Positions 47,793 through 57,888 of a stretch of DNA of 64,000 bases are shown here, one piece after another. This DNA comes from Verpa conica (lineage: Eukaryota; Ascomycota; Pezizomycetes; Pezizales; Morchellaceae). Position numbers and translations under genes: made by a program. Where the stretch lies: contig JAUFSD010000023.1 in NCBI GenBank assembly GCA_033030425.1, positions 930,001 through 994,000 on the forward strand. The letters are read 5' to 3'. Positions within the stretch are counted from its first letter, which is position 1, and each line of letters opens with the position of its first letter. The notes below the pieces were generated by a model. The model had not been told where the DNA came from, made no database searches, and worked only from the letters and a program-made list of their open reading frames with translations.

Positions 47793-50467
47793 ACACTGAC
47801 GCTACCAAAAAATATTCACATTCATTTTTTTGACCTTTCCACCAAAGAGAGGGATCTCCAAGCTTAACACGCCTATTCCCAAGTCAATCTTACCTGGAGT
47901 ATAACATGGGCTAGAATAATCTGGCGCAGGTACCCCGACTACATGCTATGGGTATAATCTGCATCTGGTCCTCTCTGAAAACGTGGTTCCCTTTCTCTTC
48001 AAGTTGGCGGAGGCTACATGTATAACCTACAAGGGTTTTCCTCACCCTCTCAAGTGATGAGCTTAGCGTATGCTGATGGCTTTTGACACTCGCCTATTCT
48101 TACGATCTTCATAGGATCTGGTGGTTTCACTATCGCTTTCATAGCAATAGGGGCTGTGGTCCGGTCTAGTACGTTAAAACAGTCTAAGACATTTGTTCGC
48201 GAGTTAGTCCTTGGCGAGGCTCTGGGGTGCTGTGACATGATTCAGTTCAAGATAGTTTTACCTAGATATTTTATTCTCGCTAGCGCTGTTGTTGTTGTGC
48301 AACGGAAATTCTTCAGGTTGTAGTACTAGGTATTGATAAATGACTTTGTTAAGGGCTAGCTACCGATGTTATTGTATGAAGTAAAGCCTGGGCAATAGGT
48401 TTCGTTACGATACCAAGGATCTAATGATAGACTGCCCTCGGCTATCTCGACGAAGCGCATAATGGAAGGCGAATCCCGAGCTAGGAGATTTTAAGTGGAT
48501 ATTTCAAGTATAACCTGACTTTCAATAGCGCTAGTAGCGTGAGATTGGCAACTCCGGAGTCAGATTTTGCTCAATATAGTAGTTATTGCTATATGCAATA
48601 TCGTAACTTTAGTGCGGGGATCTGTGAAGAAATATCAAGCGATATCACAAATCTGTTGTTTCGTATCTCATTGCCTGTAAATAGGAATCTTGCTGACCCT
48701 TGGTTGTTGGAAACGCCTAAAGTGTTTCTTGTTTGGCCTGTGCTTTAATTTGTTTCATTGATGAGAGGACATTCTGTTTGTTCTGGGTGCTCACAAAATT
48801 GTATACTGATTCCTCAAAAGTTATTTATATTAGAGAGGATATTAAAGTTTCAGCGAGAAACTGAAACTTTAATGTTTCCCCATACGAGATTATCGTTGTA
48901 TACCAGCGACCTAGACCGGGTACTGGAGTGCGAATGATAACACACGGCATGTTTGGATGCCGAGACAGCTTTCTTCATAGTAGTAGCACAAAATTAGTTT
49001 CACTCGATCCCCGAAACACACCGTTCCCAACTTTTCCCTGTGTCATCAAATTGATTCCAGCGGATGTTGGGATGTTCAAAACACTAAAGCGATGATAAAT
49101 TTAACGTCAGAGTCCAATTTTAACACTGAGGATTACCAGATTAAAATTATTTCCCTTGAAGGCCAATCACGACCGTGGAAATAATCCCTAGGTGGAAACG
49201 CGGGAGGGAAGCGCGGGCAGAAAATCGAGATCCAAGGACTTATTTCAGCTTTAATTTTTTTAGATGAGAATTGTTTCTATCTTATTCCTAGGCGGTAGTC
49301 GTAACGCTCATGCCGGTAGATTCAAACGAAGCTGCAACTCGTCAGGCCTAGACTTATTCCTAGGCCTTAGGAATACCGGTGCATCGATTGGTTAGTTTGT
49401 TGGGAGTATACCGTGGGGATGGGTATGTAATTTCGTGACGGAAATAAGGCTGGGCTGAGACAGAAACATCTGTTGAAGTGGGGTGAGGGGGGGGTAAGAG
49501 CAGAAGGGCAGAAGCCGCCAATGACAGGCAGCAATCTTAAGCCAGGGTAAGGGTTTGATGCACAGCCACAGTTACCCGCCACTAGCTGGCCAAGGAATTC
49601 AAAAGATGATATAATCCGCCCTATTCCGGCCTGCATGACCACCGGTTTTGTAAAATACATACATGTACATATTCTACTTGTACCTCTCGCCCCCACAGCC
49701 ATTCCCCCTCCAACTTTGGAGGAAGCATCTTGTGCAAACCTCTAACTCTTCTTGATTGTGTTAGTGTCGGAGCTGTGCGTGTACCGTACTATAGAGTAAG
49801 TACCTAGACATCCCTTTGTTTCTCGAATCTTCCTTTTCCCTTGGTCTGGCTGGGATGCAACAACGCATGCTGTCAGACGCACACCGCTGCTGGAGAAGCA
49901 GAAGAAGAATGTGGAGGGTATTGAAGAAGCTGTTGGGTTGGGTGGGTGGATGGTGGGGAAGGCATAGCTAGCTGTCGGTTGGCTGTGGTGATACATCATC
50001 TTCCAGACAACAGGCACCGACCGACAGACAGCTTTAAACAACAACGTCTTGGATGCGTGTCGGTCTGTCGCTGGTGTGTTTCTATGCTTCAACCGCCACC
50101 AGTACCCACACATCCCTACCGTTGTTCCTACAGCTAGCACATACATACATCACATTACATCTTCCCCCTGCGCGTGTGTCCAGCATCAGCATCTTCTCAT
50201 TCTACCCTATTCCTCTCGTTGTGATTTTTTCCCCTCCCCATTTCACCCCTCCTACCAGTTTTTCTGCCCCTCTATAATTACAACTTCACACCATTTTACT
50301 GATCACCGTCTTCTTTCCGAGCAGGAATTAGTTCCAACTCTGCACACCAAAATCCCACAAATACGAAAACTACGAAGCCCGGAATCACGTGGGGTGTACG
50401 GATACACACAAAGGGAGCTTAGAAATACTTAGAAATCTCTCATCTATTTTCGAGAGGCTTTTCAAAT
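47793..50467. other. Intergenic region upstream of the RING gene
   Basis: AT-rich to about 49350, with a perfect 13-bp hairpin at 48841-48873, an 8-bp palindrome at 49355-49375 and TACATGTA octamers at 48015 and 49660. From about 49800 the DNA is more balanced and C-rich and probably includes the promoter and 5' UTR of the RING gene. Open frames on both strands there (49742-50432) are in leader-like DNA and are not supported. Confidence 0.55.
48841..48873. repeat. Perfect 13-bp stem hairpin
   Basis: ATTAAAGTTTCAG is followed by a 7-nt loop and its exact complement CTGAAACTTTAAT. No gene ends here, so it is not an obvious terminator. Confidence 0.8.
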
Positions 50468-53400
50468 ATGGGCGTCAAGGGGGACCTTAAAGCTGTGGGC
50501 TCAGTAACGAATGGCAATGCTACGCCGCCGCCGGGGAAGAAGGGGAGGCCAGAAATGTCCGTCGATACAGTGCCCAAACGGGACTACAAGGACGATGTAC
50601 GTACATGCATCGTCCATCCCCCTTTGAATTCTTGACTGGGTTTGCTACGTTTTTGATGGCAGCAAAGAAAGTTGGGAATTGGATGGTGACTAAGTGTGGG
50701 AAATAGGTGATTGAGGATCTCAATAGTGACTTACGGAAGCTACAAAAATCACTCACGTGTGTCATCTGCCTGGACATGCTCTTCGAGCCTTACTCACTCC
50801 AGTGCGGGCATGTCTTTTGCTACACGGTGTGTAAGCCTCCATCTTTAATTGTTTAATTGTTTATGAGCCACCCAATGCTGATGATTTATAGTGCATGCTA
50901 GATTGGCTAGGCCAGCAGAAGAAAAGGACTTGTCCGGAATGTAGAGACGTGGTGAAGATCCAACCGGCACCTGCATACTTGGTTCGTGTGCTCCCTAGTA
51001 ATTTATTGTCATCCTTAATGTTTTTGTTTTGCATAGATTTACTAATAGGACAATGGGTTATAGATTAGAGAGATGACCGAAACCTTCGTATACCGTGCCG
51101 AACTCACATCCCCCCATGGCAGCGGTGCCGAGCTACGGAAGCAACAAAGAGAAGCTTTGAAAGCAGTTGAAAGAGACAAGGCTAGCGAAGGCAAAGAGGA
51201 TAAAGGAGGGCTGTTTCATGGAATGTTCAAGAAACGGAAAAAACCCTTACGGGCGGTGCGGGATCCGGAGGATGGGGTATTGAGGTGTCCGGAATGTAGT
51301 TGGGAGGTGGCAGATGGATTTTGTGACCACTGTCGTCGCAGCGTCCGGACTGGGTCTCATCATGATGGGGATTTTTCAGATGACGATGAGGACGACGATG
51401 ATTCCGGGTCAGAGACCGAGAGCGATCGTGAAGACAGTCGTCATATCCCAGTCTGGGATGACGAGCTGGATTTTGATGAAGATGAAGAAGACGAAGAGGA
51501 TTGGGAGGGTGAGGGTGGCCGTTTGCACTTGCAACGACATAGATATGGCTTTGGTCCTCAACGGCATGACGATGATGACGATGACGATGATGAGGATGAG
51601 GACGATGATGGGAGAGGTTTGAGGGACTCCTCTGTTTCTACAGTTGGCGGGAGAAATGAACCTATCAACATTGATGACGACAGTGACTTAAGCTTGCAGG
51701 TGACCTATACCAATAGAAGAGGTATGCCCCCAATGCGTACCGGCAGACGGCCACCACAAGGGATTATTTCACAGGCTAGAGAACAACCTAGGGCTGGTAG
51801 GCGTGCAATACAAGAGAGTAGTGAGATCGAGGAAGAAAGTGAGGACGATGAGGATGAAGGAAGTTTGGCGGATTTTGTAGAGCATGACACACCAGAAAAT
51901 CGGAGGAGGCCAGCACCTGGAAGAAATGGGATCGGAGTACGTGGCTTTCTAAACAACGGACCCATGGTTATCTCTTCATCTCCGGTGATCGCAGCACCTA
52001 CTCGACGAAATACACGAAGGACTGTTATTGATGATGAAGAGGATCAATCTTCAGTATCAGAAGCTTCCCCAAGACCCCCGCCGTTTCGGGGTGAGATACG
52101 TCACGATTACACCCAGCGGCGCGGTCCTATCGCGTTGCCTAGCGACAACGATGATGATGAGGTAGAGCTACTGTCAGGGTATACACCTTTGGATTATACA
52201 GCCAGCGAGAATGAAGATGAATTTGCGAGTCCACCAGCTAGGAGAGGTCAACACATGAGTCCAGCTAGCCGCACTAGTGGACCTGGCAGCGTCTTCAGCG
52301 TCCCGGAAGAGGACGAAGACGAGGAATCTCGAGCGTTTGGGGATGACGATGAAAGTGAAGATCCAGATGGGGATGTGAGAATGGGTGGGAGTGAGCAGAG
52401 GAATGAAAGGCGGGGCGCAGGTGGTAGTAATACAAGACCTACGCCAAATAGTCAGAGGGTTGTGCGGAACAGAACTAGAACGAGTCGACCCCAGGTTGTA
52501 GAAGATGATTCAGATAGCGACTCGGATATTGCCCCCGCTCCACGACGGAGACGGATGCAGACAACCGGTACGAGGGGCAACACTAGGGGCAGCAGCTACT
52601 TCCGGGCTCATCACCGTGACTCAAACGGAAGCAGCAGACAAGCAAACTCAGGCCGGAGACAAAGGGAGATTGACCCGGCCTTCTTTAACATGTTCCAGCA
52701 ACATACCCAAGCAATTACTGAACGACAGCTAGAAAATTTAGGAGTTATGAACTCTAGCGTTAGTCCTGCAAGGAGCGCAACGCCGGTACAGAGACATTAT
52801 ACAGGCGGATCATCGAGAGGTTCAAGATCGACAAGGGAATCAACAAGAGAATTGACGCCGGTGCAAACAATGGGACAGAGCTCTCCACCACCTCCTTTCT
52901 CCCCAATGTTTCAAGCAATAAGTTCAAGCCCAGCAAGCATGACACCAAATAACCCTGCATCAAGTAACCCCCCTTCATCACCTCAAGTACAAAGCCCACG
53001 TCTAGGGGTAGGTGTACGAGCAGGTAGTGAAAGTAGCAACAACAGCCAAGCCTGGGGTACCTCCCCACAAGTACCACGACCCGTCCCTATCACAATTGGA
53101 GCCTCTCCACAAGCTAGCCGTGTACGTAGCCGAAATTCACGACAGCAACTCCGGGGGTCTTCCAGCCGTTCAGGCCTCCGAGTGGGTAGCGTTACACCGA
53201 CGCCTACCAGCCCACAACCGGCGCAACCTTCGCAAAGCGGGGCGAATATTACGGCGATTGTCGGACGACAGCAAGGTGCTGGGCCAGTCTTGACTGCAGC
53301 AGCATCAAGGGGAAGGAGGGGTATTGCGCTTACAACAGAGGATATTCGTGCACGGGGAGAGGCGGCGGTGCGGCTACGGCAACAGGCGGCTGCGGCAGCT

Positions 53401-53616
53401 GGTAATGCCGGTTTAGGAAGAAGAAGCAGCAGGCGAGATTTATCAGCAAATACAAACAGTAGCGCAAGCACTGTGCAGACTCCATTGGCAGCGGTAGGTA
53501 GAATAGGAAGTGGGAACTTTCAGGGCACAGGAAGGAGATTGGGGGCGGTTATTGGAGGGGCACCAGGTGGGCCGATGTTGATTATAGGGAGTGAGGATGA
53601 CCGTGGGGAGCGATGA
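50468..53616 (+). CDS. RING-finger E3 ubiquitin ligase with acidic disordered tail
   Basis: Predicted nuclear E3 ligase. Exons are 50468-50596, 50707-50826, 50892-50981 and 51064-53616, giving 963 aa. The RING is a complete C3HC4: Cys61, Cys64, Cys76, His78, Cys81, Cys84, Cys97 and Cys100; intron 2 splits CYT-C. The motif PAPAYLIREM follows, then a second four-Cys zinc site (CPEC 188-191, CDHC 200-203). From about residue 215 the chain is very acidic with runs of Asp/Glu, then Ser/Pro/Arg-rich and disordered. Short hydrophobic-acidic motifs (INIDDDSD, TVIDDEED, DEVELLSG) resemble SUMO-interacting motifs. The RING position recalls yeast Psh1, but I cannot assign orthology. The very large acidic tail could bind histones or SUMO chains (inference). 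Confidence 0.88.
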
Positions 53617-54064
53617 TTAAAAGCTATTTTGGACTTTATGTTGATACTCTGCCTTCGTATGTTTTATGCATTATTATACTTTAACCTATATCTATTCAGA
53701 CTTTTCTTTCATTTTCTATGGGGCTTAGTTGTGGAAGAACGGCGGTTGTCTTTTATAGCGGTTATGATCATGAGCAGGGATGTTCGCATGCAAAATCATC
53801 TGTTATAGTGTTCTTATTAATTTCTCCTATTATTGGTTAGCAGCCTGAGAAGAAGCTTAGCTTGGGAGGAGGATTTATATATATAGTAGAATTCAAGAAT
53901 GTTGGGCCAGGTGTATAATGAGTGTTAAGTTGTAGAATTATATTACTGATAGGTGCTTTATCCCTAAGGGGTGTATGAAATTAAGAGAGGGTTATATCCT
54001 TGTGATCGAGCCATAGAGAGGATGAAACAACAAAAAAGAAAAAAACCGTGTGATGTCAGCATCA
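53617..54064. other. Spacer between the RING gene and tRNA-Cys
   Basis: Presumed 3' UTR of the RING gene, then AT-rich DNA up to the tRNA. Confidence 0.5.
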
Positions 54065-54137
54065 GCTCTGGTAGCTCAGGGGTTAGAGCATGCGATTGCA
54101 GATCGCAGGGTCGATCGTTCAAATCGGTCTCAGAGCT
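54065..54137 (+). tRNA. tRNA-Cys (GCA)
   Basis: A full 73-nt cloverleaf can be drawn. The acceptor GCTCTGG pairs with TCAGAGC (one G-U). The D-arm is GCTC with GAGC. The anticodon stem TGCGA pairs with TCGCA around loop TTGCAGA, anticodon GCA. The variable loop is GGGTC. The T-stem GATCG pairs with CGGTC around TTCAAAT. The discriminator base 73 is T, the known identity base for tRNA-Cys. There is no intron. CCA is not encoded, as expected for a eukaryote. Confidence 0.93.
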
Positions 54138-54360
54138 TTGGTATATGTTTTGTTTTGCCCCATTACTATCCTATAGCTGATTGCATGTTTTGGTAAATTG
54201 GCGGATCAGTGAACAGTGCTGATTCTAGTTGTATGAAACGTGTAGAGGTTAAGAAAAGGAGGCGGAGGGTAGAGGTGTGGGGGGCCAATGTCATAGATTA
54301 TCACTCGATAAATGGCGTTAGGTGTTTCCCTAGTTAGGCATTATCTTAAGAAAGTGCATA
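54138..54360. other. Spacer after tRNA-Cys
   Basis: No gene and no strong pol III terminator run directly downstream; the first T-rich runs are TTT at 54136-54139 and TGTTTTGTTTTG at about 54147. Confidence 0.4.
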
Positions 54361-54880
54361 CAGTCACTAGGCAAATATGTTTGTGATACGGTTTCAGATG
54401 GCGAAATCTGTCTCGGCAAAAGAATAAAAGCCTCTTCACAGGTTTAGAAATTTACTATAAAAGAGGGAGTAGGGGTAAGAATCCTCTTTAAATTTCTACT
54501 TAATCTTTACTACCCTGAGAGCCTATATGCACCATTGACAATTTTCCAAATACATATTGATTTTTTGAAGAATTTTTAAAGTATACTGAATAGTGCTTTA
54601 GCCCTTTATATAGGGTAGAAATTGGTCTCGGCGCAAGAATTGGCAATTTTAGGCATATTTCAGTAATTTTTTAATAAACAGTCAGGTAAGATAAAGCCTT
54701 ACATAAAAATTTTAAAATAAATATAAAATCCAACATATCCACAGTCTAAATCCCCTATCTCCTCTACCTATACTTGTTTTTCAGTAGACTTTTGAAGTTG
54801 GGTAGATCTTAGATCTGCTTTAAGGAACCGTGCGCTGTCTCACCTGAAACCGTATCACGAACATATCTGCCTAATGACTG
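54361..54880. mobile_element. Inverted-repeat element near tRNA-Cys (520 bp)
   Basis: The ends read CAGTCACTAGGCA and TGCCTAATGACTG, and pairing extends about 42 bp inward through ATATGTTTGTGATACGGTTT on the left. The mismatches between arms are nearly all G/A or C/T. The interior is AT-rich without open frames. It starts 224 bp after tRNA-Cys. No clear target duplication is seen. Confidence 0.75.
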
Positions 54881-56548
54881 CAGTATAGCTACATAGCTCT
54901 AATTTCTATATAGCTAAATCATGTAGGTAGATTTTACCCCCGTAGATCACTTATGCTGCTATACCTACCATATATAAGGACTACGGCCAACCGAGTCTAG
55001 CATGGCTGTCGCTAAGCATACTTTTATGTGTCCCCAAGAAGTCTCGGGCTTCATGTGGATACCCCGACTATATTGAAAGCTCTAGTGTTGTTTATATATT
55101 TTTCTACCGCCTCATAAGCATAGGTCATAGAAATCAGGCGCATCGTGCCTTCATTAATGGAAGCGACTACTCCCAAAAGCAACTCTGCTATTTATTTATT
55201 TTGTGGTCGGAGGATGCTGGTAAGTAAAATGTCGTTAAGTCGTTATGGTTCATGCATGGGATTGTCACCTATGGACTTTAGCTAAATCAAAATATTAATT
55301 ATTTCCAATTGTTGCTTCTAGGATATATTATGGTATTTGGAGAACCCTTCAGCGCTCGGAGAGTTCACCACGACTTTGGAGTTATACTCGAAAGAGTTGG
55401 CCAAGAGCTTCACAACACCCCCGGCTGGATTTTGTTGCTTTGTAGGTGCCTAATAGATGCTTTGGGTAGGATTACTACTGATCACTCGTGCCCTTCTGAT
55501 AATTCTTTCGCGATAAATACTATTTTCTGACCGTGGATGTCGGAAAAGGCATCTTTGGCTAGTATGAAGCGATAAACTCTCTCAGAATCTCAACATAGCT
55601 CATTCCTGCTGTATAGTAAGAAATTAATGTTTTTTTAAACTATAGGATCGGTATGTGTATATCGGGAATGTAGCGAAAGGAATAGAATTACATTACTTCA
55701 CTATCTAGTAGAGTAGATAACTATATATATATATGGCTGAGTACTGGATATATTATTCTCTCGCTAGAGTCAAAATTAAAAGCACATATTACTCCCTAAT
55801 ACTAGATTTGCAGGTTTATAAATAATTCAATATACTTAAGAAACCTATGCTCCTGTTGAAGGACGCTGAAAGGATTTTATATAAGATAGAGATGCCTACT
55901 CAAATTAAATCAACATTTGAGCCTCGGGTAGTTAATGAAAACTAAAGCTTTTAGAGAGATTGCAAATGTTTCTTTGCGCCTTATATATTCAACCGGTAGG
56001 CTATATTTGGTATCAACTTTGTCCCTGGTATCTCTAGTAGTAGAGCTTTCTGTGCGGAGTGGACTATTATTCGTGTTAGCTCAAATTCAAGGTCAATGAA
56101 AGTAAGATAAGTGATTCAAATCTTCGTAGCCTTGAGTTTGGGGAATCGATTTAGAAGTAACGTAGCACGCTATAGCCATAATATTCACAAATAATCACTC
56201 GGTCACGTGGTCACGACGGGTGACAAGTGGCCAGTATTTTGTTTCATAGAAAATATAAAGGAATGCTGGGAATCGCAAGAGCAAATTTTTAGAGATTAAG
56301 AGAATTCGGCTTTGGTATAAGATAAATGTATAGATATCAATTTTGCGCCAGGGCCAAAATGTCTCGGTAGAGCAAAAAACAAGTCTATAAACAATACCCA
56401 TCCTGCTCCTAAATGTACCTACTCCTACCCGCAAACGCCTTACTATATAATGTAATGACTAAAAATGAAGTATGCATACAGATTATAGTTATTTCTCCTT
56501 ATTCTAGTCTTTTTTTTACCAAGACTACATGGCGCCTCGGTAACTCAT
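54881..56548. other. AT-rich gene-free region
   Basis: No supported gene. It contains a (TA)n run at about 55721-55731 and T/A-rich stretches. The frame at 55309-55530 shows no motif. The last 100 bp are probably the ILM1 3' UTR. Confidence 0.55.
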
Positions 56549-57210
56549 TTACCTCCCAAAGTCATCAACATCACCACCAGCAAGCTTAGCATTCATCCTT
56601 CTGCGACTCTCAATTCGCTCGTATGCACCACGACGCTCCTCTCGGAGTTGGGTAAAAATCTAGGGATAGGAATTAGCGATCTGAAGCAATGCTGGTGTCA
56701 GTAGGGAGAGGAATACCCAAAACCACATGATAGCCTCAATAAACCCCCAGGTAAAAACCAAACTATTCTTCAACGGGTCACTTGTAGCCGAGACGTTTCC
56801 ACGCCCAGGACGGAATACATAAGTGTAACCCGTTAGGCAGAAGAAGAAGAAAGTGCGTAAGAGAGCCTGTGAGTCCCAGTAACCTCTCGATATTTCTTCA
56901 ACCGATGACACAGCTGAGAGGTCGGTGATTCCGGAGAAGATGAACATGACCCCGAGGATTGACGTGGCGAGAGGGTTTAGATGAAAGGTTACATCGGGTT
57001 GTGCCTGTAGCTTAAAGGTTAAAAAAATCCAAATAATTGACAAGATTGAGGGAATGGAAGGCAGAAACTGACGAGTCCGACGGCTTCACCGAGAAGGAAG
57101 ATAATGGGTCGTTCCGCGAGGAGCTTGGGAGCTTTGAGGAGGAGTAGGCCAATGAAGATATGGGCTGCAAGGAGTAGGCGGATTAAGTTATATGCACTGA
57201 ACAGGGCCAT
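56549..57210 (-). CDS. ILM1: Ilm1-type membrane protein
   Basis: Small multi-pass membrane protein of the fungal Ilm1 family, named for increased loss of mitochondrial DNA in yeast and located in the ER/endomembranes. Exons are 57210-57073, 57004-56717 and 56659-56549, giving 178 aa. Four hydrophobic segments are visible: residues about 7-27, 56-75, 93-110 and 125-143. Family-like pieces include MALFSAYNLIRLLLAAH, the YWDSQALLRTFFFFCLTGY block and FTWGFIEAIMWFW-IFTQLREERR, the last formed across intron 2. Intron 1 (68 nt) has a GTCAGT donor. Its acceptor could instead be six bases earlier, which would add two residues (LQ). Intron 2 (57 nt) keeps frame but contains TAG, so retention truncates the protein. 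Confidence 0.85.
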
Positions 57211-57888
57211 GGCTGAACGCTTTCGTTGTGGTGGATGTTGAGATTTTCGTTCCTACAAGCTCAGTCGTGGAGCTCTCTCCTTTATTGGAAACTTAGTTGG
57301 GATGAAGTCACTCTCGGGAGTAAGAGCCGTATCCGGAGCATTTGTAGTTACCCGGCCCCGATACTTTAGCGCTCCTTCCTATGGACTGGCCATTCTAGCG
57401 CCTTGGGAGGGGAGAACTGGTGCTGGGCATCGATTTATATTACACTCTTTTACAGCTTGGCTGGGAGGTCTCTTTAACTCGAGACCTCTTTAGATGATGT
57501 CACTCTCACCGGTGCAGAGTTGTTATCCGGTCTTAAAGTCTTTAACTATAGCTCGACTCTTGGCTATAAAGAGCTAAGGAAATAATAGTACTCTGATAAA
57601 CCAATATGTGGATTTCTCTAAATCCTTTCCTTTAAGCTGTTGATATAAAGTCGCCTATAGAAATAGAAGTCGCTATTGGGGAGACTGGAGTTACCCTACC
57701 TTCAATGCTTCGATATTCTCCCCACTTCCGAATTAAGAACACGATATCCTTAACTCAGCAAAAATCTTCCTTTCATCTCCGCATCTTCAGAAAATTTATA
57801 CCTGATATCTATTGATGCTCCAAAATTACTTTCTGTATATACACCAATTCTTATTCAACTAGATTTTTCTACACACAAACCAAGGACA
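57211..57888. other. Divergent promoter region ILM1 / MDM20
   Basis: The two genes are transcribed away from each other, so this 678-bp stretch holds both promoters. It has an 8-bp stem hairpin (GAGGTCTC / GAGACCTC) at about 57466-57489. There is also a diverged direct-repeat pair (GATGAAGTCACTCTC at 57302, GATGATGTCACTCTC at 57494). The frame at 57302-57493 lies between these repeats and is not supported. Confidence 0.55.

Noticed and set aside
48539..48748. 69-codon plus-strand frame.
   Set aside because: Lies in AT-rich repeat-like DNA with no motif or neighbouring exons.
55309..55530. 73-codon plus-strand frame.
   Set aside because: No recognisable domain, AT-rich context, no clear splice extension.
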